Both the position numbers and the translations under genes were made by a program. A stretch of DNA of 44,796 nt. Origin: a virus. The notes below the pieces were generated by a model. That model was not told where the DNA came from, did not search any database, and saw only the letters and a program-made list of their open reading frames with translations. The stretch lies in IMG/VR virus record IMGVR_UViG_3300024955_000047, positions 1 through 44,796 of that record; one strand, written 5' to 3'. This document shows, one piece after another, positions 41,038 through 44,796 of this stretch (position 1 is the stretch's first letter; each line of letters begins with the position of its first letter).

Positions 41038-41096
41038 AAGCCCAACTCCCCGCCTACTGCTGGTGCCTGCTGGCACTGGCACAACTGATTTGCTGA
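41034..41096 (+). CDS. Tiny hydrophobic ORF
   Basis: 20 codons from an ATG that overlaps the previous stop (ATGA): MKAQLPAYCWCLLALAQLIC. Hydrophobic with three Cys. It may only be a translational coupling remnant; kept at low confidence. Confidence 0.25.
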   Translation: MKAQLPAYCWCLLALAQLIC

Positions 41097-41157
41097 AACC
41101 TCTGTAACCCCTCCCCCTTCAAAGTCAGCCGCTATAGCGGCAAGGACGAGCTCGACC

Positions 41158-41484
41158 ATGGAAAAGATAAAACTGATTCAGCCGGCTCCGGTTGTGCGCG
41201 ATGAATACGGCATGTTCCAGCATCCAGATATGCCCGACTTCGACGAGGGCGACGGTGATAAGTGCAAGGCCTGGGTAGCCGAACAGCGCTTGCACGTGAA
41301 GATGGTGAGCCTCGAATACCACAGCGACGAAGCGGTATCTGAGCGCTATTTCGAAGCCGGCGACCCGGACTGCAGCTACTGGGAGCCGGATCGGCCTGAT
41401 GGCGAGGGCTGGTTCTGCCTGGCCATCCATGACACCGCCGACGGTCCGGTCTGCTGGTGGGCTCGCCGCGAGGTGACGCCATGA
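41158..41484 (+). CDS. Hypothetical phage protein
   Basis: 108 residues, acidic, with DEYGMFQHPDMPDFDEGD near the start and CSYWEPDRPDGEGWFCLAIH toward the end; common in Pseudomonas prophages before methyltransferases. AAGGA lies upstream. Function unknown. Confidence 0.65.
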   Translation: MEKIKLIQPAPVVRDEYGMFQHPDMPDFDEGDGDKCKAWVAEQRLHVKMVSLEYHSDEAVSERYFEAGDPDCSYWEPDRPDGEGWFCLAIHDTADGPVCWWARREVTP

Positions 41485-41537
41485 TCGCCACCCTCTGGTT
41501 CGCCTACGTCTTCATCTACAATGGGCCCAGGCCATGA
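41481..41537 (+). CDS. Tiny ORF linking to the methyltransferase
   Basis: 18 codons (MIATLWFAYVFIYNGPRP) with ATGA overlaps at both ends. Its likely job, if any, is to couple translation of the methyltransferase to the upstream gene. Confidence 0.3.
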   Translation: MIATLWFAYVFIYNGPRP

Positions 41538-43297
41538 GTCAATTTCAACTTTTGATAGGCGATTGCCTGGAGTTGCTGCGGCAGATGCCAGACAACAGCG
41601 TCGACAGCGTGGTGACTGATCCTCCATATGGCTTGTCTTTCATGGGGAAAAAGTGGGACTACGACGTGCCGAGCACTGAAATTTGGGCTGAGTGCCTGCG
41701 CGTGCTAAAGCCGGGCGGTCACTTACTTGCATTCGCTGGTACCAGAACTCAGCATCGAATGGCCGTGCGCATCGAGGATGCCGGTTTCGAGATCCGCGAC
41801 ATGATTGCCTGGGTATATGGTAGTGGTATGCCTAAGTCGTTTAATATGGGTCGCGAGAAAGGGAAAACCATTTGCGGGTGCGACGATGAAGAAGCTGGAT
41901 CTAACACCGGAGCAGCGCGCGGCGAAGGAAAAAGAATGGGCCGCGAAGACGATTCGGCGACCGAATGTGAATTGCGACTTATGCGGGGCGCAAATGTATC
42001 GCCGGCCGAACCTTCTGGCCAAGAATGCGGGCAAGTTTTGCAGTCGAGCATGCAGGAATCGGGCGCACCCACTGACGCACGGGAACAACTTTCCATCGCC
42101 GAAGCTGGGAGCTGCAAATCCTGCCTGGAAGGGCGGTGTAACCGTATTCAAAAAGAAGGGGAACTACGCGAATATTCGCTATGTTCGAGCGCCAGCCTGG
42201 GCGCTGCCAATGGCTCGGAAGGATGGCTACATAATGACGCATCGACTGATCATGGCGGAATGGTGCGGCTATCTGCTGACGCGAACGGAAGTGGTTCACC
42301 ATGTGGATCACGATGCGCTGAACAACGACCGGCCGAACCTGGAGCTATGGCCAGACAATCGCAGCCACAAGCTATGGGAGCATGGCCGGTTTGTGGATGG
42401 TGCGGCCTGCCGCGTGTGGTGGATGGACTTGGTACCGCACTAAAGCCAGCTCTTGAGCCAATCACCGTGGCCCGCAAGCCATTCAAGACGACCGTAGCGG
42501 CGAACGTCCTGATATTCGGTACCGGAGCGCTAAACATCGACGCCTGCCGCGTGACGCCAACTGGCGAACGGCTTGGCGGTGGCGACGAGAGCGGCAAGGC
42601 ATCCAAGCCAGAGGGATGGGCGCGACCGTGGATGGATGATCCTGATCATGTGGCTGCGCACAATTCCAAGGTTGCCGCGAACGTGGATAAGGCATCGCAG
42701 CTTGGCCGGTGGCCAGCGAATCTGATCCACGACGGTAGCACGGAGGTCGTGGCGATGTTTCCTGACGCCCCAGGACAACAGGGGGCCAGCAGCGACAATC
42801 AAAGGACGCGAGCAAACTGCTACGGGGCTCTCAGTCATGGCGGAAAGCAATACGTCCCGCGAACCGATAACAGCAGCAGCGCCGCCAGGTTCTTTTACTG
42901 CGCCAAGACCGGAAAAAAAGACCGAAACGAAGGGCTTGACGCCTTCCCCGAGACGACCTCGAAAACCTTCGAGGGCGGAAAGATTGCCAGCGGCAAGACA
43001 CCAGATTCAATGGGCGGAGAGCGCACTTCTCGAAACAACCATCCGACAGTAAAGCCTACCGATCTGATGGCCTACCTCCTGCGCCTGGTAACTCCTGCAG
43101 GCGGTACCGCGCTCGATCCTTTCATGGGTAGTGGCAGTACCGGGAAGGCAGCCATGCGCGAAGGTTTCAAGTTCATCGGCTGCGAGATTGACGAGCAGTA
43201 CGCCGCTATCGCCCGTGCGCGAATTGAACACGAAGCGGGCCTGCATAAATCCCGCAAGTCGGAAACAGATCAGATCGACCTTTTCGCTACCGCATAA
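41534..43297 (+). CDS. DNA methyltransferase with a large insert in the target-recognition region
   Basis: 587 residues; relatives of this type are about 400. Beta-class order: motif IV DPPY at 29-32 near the N-terminus, then GTALKPALEPITVARKPF near residue 301, and the AdoMet-binding DPFMGSGSTG at 528-537. Modifies adenine N6 or cytosine N4. Residues about 118-303 match no methyltransferase and are coded by the same DNA as an HNH endonuclease in another frame. The insert falls between motif IV and the AdoMet site, where target recognition usually lies; activity is uncertain. Confidence 0.8.
   Translation: MSQFQLLIGDCLELLRQMPDNSVDSVVTDPPYGLSFMGKKWDYDVPSTEIWAECLRVLKPGGHLLAFAGTRTQHRMAVRIEDAGFEIRDMIAWVYGSGMPKSFNMGREKGKTICGCDDEEAGSNTGAARGEGKRMGREDDSATECELRLMRGANVSPAEPSGQECGQVLQSSMQESGAPTDAREQLSIAEAGSCKSCLEGRCNRIQKEGELREYSLCSSASLGAANGSEGWLHNDASTDHGGMVRLSADANGSGSPCGSRCAEQRPAEPGAMARQSQPQAMGAWPVCGWCGLPRVVDGLGTALKPALEPITVARKPFKTTVAANVLIFGTGALNIDACRVTPTGERLGGGDESGKASKPEGWARPWMDDPDHVAAHNSKVAANVDKASQLGRWPANLIHDGSTEVVAMFPDAPGQQGASSDNQRTRANCYGALSHGGKQYVPRTDNSSSAARFFYCAKTGKKDRNEGLDAFPETTSKTFEGGKIASGKTPDSMGGERTSRNNHPTVKPTDLMAYLLRLVTPAGGTALDPFMGSGSTGKAAMREGFKFIGCEIDEQYAAIARARIEHEAGLHKSRKSETDQIDLFATA
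41886..42443 (+). CDS. HNH endonuclease nested inside the methyltransferase gene (+1 frame)
   Basis: 185 residues from the ATG at 41886, MKKLDLTPEQRAAKEKEWAA at the start. A zinc-binding NCDLCGAQMYRRPN...GKFCSRACRNRAHP lies at about 23-58, and the HNH core EVVHHVDHDALNNDRPNLEL near 140-160, followed by WPDNRSHKLWEHG. These are clear homing-type marks. A weak GGGTG lies 5 bases before the ATG. The stop TAA is supplied by the codons for the methyltransferase GTALKP. Too little DNA flanks it to hold a group I intron core. Confidence 0.85.
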   Translation: MKKLDLTPEQRAAKEKEWAAKTIRRPNVNCDLCGAQMYRRPNLLAKNAGKFCSRACRNRAHPLTHGNNFPSPKLGAANPAWKGGVTVFKKKGNYANIRYVRAPAWALPMARKDGYIMTHRLIMAEWCGYLLTRTEVVHHVDHDALNNDRPNLELWPDNRSHKLWEHGRFVDGAACRVWWMDLVPH

Positions 43298-43387
43298 ACC
43301 ATCCCACACCTTCTGCCGCCCAGCGCGGCAAGGACACCAAATGACCATCAATTCAGCATGGCCCGGAATGGGCTGTGGGAGGCTGTT

Positions 43388-43675
43388 ATGAGCGGGCCAG
43401 TCAGATACAAGACCGTCGAGCAGTTCTCGCGAGAGTCTGGCTATACACCAGATGCCATCCGCACCAAAATTCGCGACGGCATTTGGCCGAAGCACGCCGT
43501 CTGGAAGAAAGCGCCGGACGGCCGGGTACTTATAGATGTTGAGGGGTATTACTCATGGGTAGAGATGGGGGAGGCGTCCGCGCCGCGTCTGCAAGTAGTA
43601 TCGAGATCACATTCCAATACCAGGGCGTCCGGTGCAGGGAGAGGGTCCAGCTCAAGCCCACCACCGCTAACCTGA
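43388..43675 (+). CDS. xis: Excisionase
   Basis: 95 residues from the ATG at 43388, 6 bases after GGGAGG. VRYKTVEQFSRESGYTPDAI and WPKHAVWKKAPDGRVLIDVE match small winged-helix excisionases found directly before integrases in Pseudomonas prophages. The functional domain ends near residue 60; the Ser/Pro-rich tail overlaps the integrase start by 121 bases. Controls prophage excision together with Int. Confidence 0.82.
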   Translation: MSGPVRYKTVEQFSRESGYTPDAIRTKIRDGIWPKHAVWKKAPDGRVLIDVEGYYSWVEMGEASAPRLQVVSRSHSNTRASGAGRGSSSSPPPLT

Positions 43676-44796
43676 AAAAGGCTGAACTGCATAAGGCCGC
43701 AATTGAGCACGCCATCCTCGGCGGCACATTTGATTACGCCAAGACATTCCCAAATTCAAAGAAGGCCATGGCTTTCAAAACACCGGAGGATCGGCAGAAT
43801 CTGGGCGTGTACCTGATTGAGTGGCTGGACAAGAAAAAGGCTCAGCTCAAATCCAGCACCGCCGAGCATTACCGGGAGATGATCGCCGGGCGGCTGATAC
43901 CGATGTTCGGCCACCTTTCATTGGGGGAGCTTTCCCGAAAGCACGTCAGGGACAGGCTTTCGCAGTACAAAGCCGGAAACAAGACGATGACCAACCTGCA
44001 GAGCTGTTTGCGGTCATCTCTTGATGATGCGGTAGAAGACGAGATATTGGAGATCAACCCGATGGTCGGGTGGAACTACAAGAACCGGGAAGAGCTAAAG
44101 GAGGACGATGATGTCGATCCGTTCACCGTCGAAGAGCAGGAAGCCCTTCTGGCTGCGACACCACGGGATCAGCGCGCACAGATGATCTTCTCGTTCTGGA
44201 CGGGCCTTCGCCCGAGCGAGCTTATTGCCTTGGAGTGGGGGGATGTAGATTGGATTGGCGGATCGGTTCGCATTGTTCGCGCCAAAACGCGAGCAGCGAA
44301 TTCGCCGGAGACACCGAAAACCGCGAGCGGCCGTCGGACGGTGAAATTGTTGAAGCCTGCCCTGGATGCTCTGACGCAGCAGAAGGCTCTGACATTTTTG
44401 GCGGGGGGGAGGATATTTTTGAACCCGCATAGTGGCGAGCCATGGGAAGAGTCTGGGCGCATTAGAAAGCTGCTTTGGCTTCCCGCTATGAAGAAGTCAG
44501 GCGTGCGCTACCGTAGGCCGTACCAAACTCGCCATACCTACGCGTCAATGATGCTTTCTGCCGGAGAGCATCCGATGTGGGTGGCGAGTCAGATGGGGCA
44601 CAAAGATTGGACCATGATTGCAAGGATTTATGGTCGCTGGATGCCATCGGCGGACACCGGGGCAGGCAGCAAGGCAGAGGCTCTTTTCGGGGGTAATGCC
44701 AAGGTTATGACAACATCACCCCTACAGGCCGCAATTTACGCGACAGCAACCAAGGATACTAAAGTGGCGTCTATTGTCACTGGCCCTTGCCAGTGA
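43555..44796 (+). CDS. int: Tyrosine-type phage integrase
   Basis: 413 residues, complete; the stop is the last codon of the window. The N-terminal 70 residues form the arm-binding domain (ITFQYQGVRCRERVQLKP, DUF3596 type). A core-binding domain covers about 80-175 and the catalytic domain 185-370, with Arg219, Lys256, Arg326-His327 (TRHT), His349 (GHK) and nucleophile Tyr359 (IYGRW). The usual first box-II His is Tyr323 here. attP should lie just outside the right edge. Confidence 0.92.
   Translation: MGRDGGGVRAASASSIEITFQYQGVRCRERVQLKPTTANLKKAELHKAAIEHAILGGTFDYAKTFPNSKKAMAFKTPEDRQNLGVYLIEWLDKKKAQLKSSTAEHYREMIAGRLIPMFGHLSLGELSRKHVRDRLSQYKAGNKTMTNLQSCLRSSLDDAVEDEILEINPMVGWNYKNREELKEDDDVDPFTVEEQEALLAATPRDQRAQMIFSFWTGLRPSELIALEWGDVDWIGGSVRIVRAKTRAANSPETPKTASGRRTVKLLKPALDALTQQKALTFLAGGRIFLNPHSGEPWEESGRIRKLLWLPAMKKSGVRYRRPYQTRHTYASMMLSAGEHPMWVASQMGHKDWTMIARIYGRWMPSADTGAGSKAEALFGGNAKVMTTSPLQAAIYATATKDTKVASIVTGPCQ

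Noticed and set aside
41822-42443. Group I intron carrying the HNH gene
   Set aside because: Only about 60 bases separate the conserved methyltransferase part from the HNH ATG and none remain after its stop, too few for an intron core; the flanking frame is open throughout.
1-44796. tRNA genes or CRISPR arrays
   Set aside because: No cloverleaf-like sequence with a GGTTCGA-type T loop and no regularly spaced direct repeats were found by eye.

Overview
The window is most of a temperate, contractile-tailed (myovirus) prophage laid out like lambda in mirror image. The high-GC coding, a tail-fibre type familiar from fluorescent Pseudomonas prophages, and the DUF3383/DUF3277/DUF2612 tail set point to a Pseudomonas host; this is inferred from sequence character, not from a database search. 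The right edge falls exactly on the integrase stop codon. The left edge lies inside an IS30-family element that has cut off the tail-fibre gene, so the rest of the fibre, any endolysin and both attachment sites are outside the window.

Right to left on the minus strand, the late region (about 21.2 kb down to 1) holds a candidate late promoter followed at once by a terminator, two small ORFs, two holin-like membrane proteins, terminase small and large subunits, portal, Mu F-like protein, protease with a nested scaffold, cement protein, capsid, neck proteins, sheath, tube, tail chaperone with a -1 frameshift site, tape measure, and the baseplate (Dit-like, plug, hub with a lytic transglycosylase domain, spike, gp25-like, J-like, DUF2612). 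A secreted cargo gene with its own terminator sits inside the baseplate block. The leftward early operon (29.9 to 21.3 kb) runs cro, two small genes, a terminator, KilA-N, O-like and P-like replication genes, small genes, NinB, NinG and a candidate late antiterminator.

The immunity region (29.8-31.3 kb) has a self-cleaving cI repressor followed by a secreted-protein gene in the position of lambda rexAB. It is flanked by two divergent early promoters that share the same ATTCG motif just before the -10 box. The rightward operon (31.3-44.8 kb) has a leader with a boxA-like sequence and several hairpins, a small charged protein in the position of N, a DUF1566 protein, an annealing protein candidate plus YqaJ exonuclease, many small accessory genes, a DNA methyltransferase, excisionase and integrase.

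The most notable points are an HNH endonuclease gene read in another frame inside the methyltransferase gene; a 35-bp imperfect palindrome found both upstream of terS and at the start of the KilA-N gene; a late promoter/terminator pair with a tandem repeat in the promoter spacer; a canonical TTTTTTC slippery site; a protease/scaffold nested pair; and a small gene broken at a ten-cytosine run.
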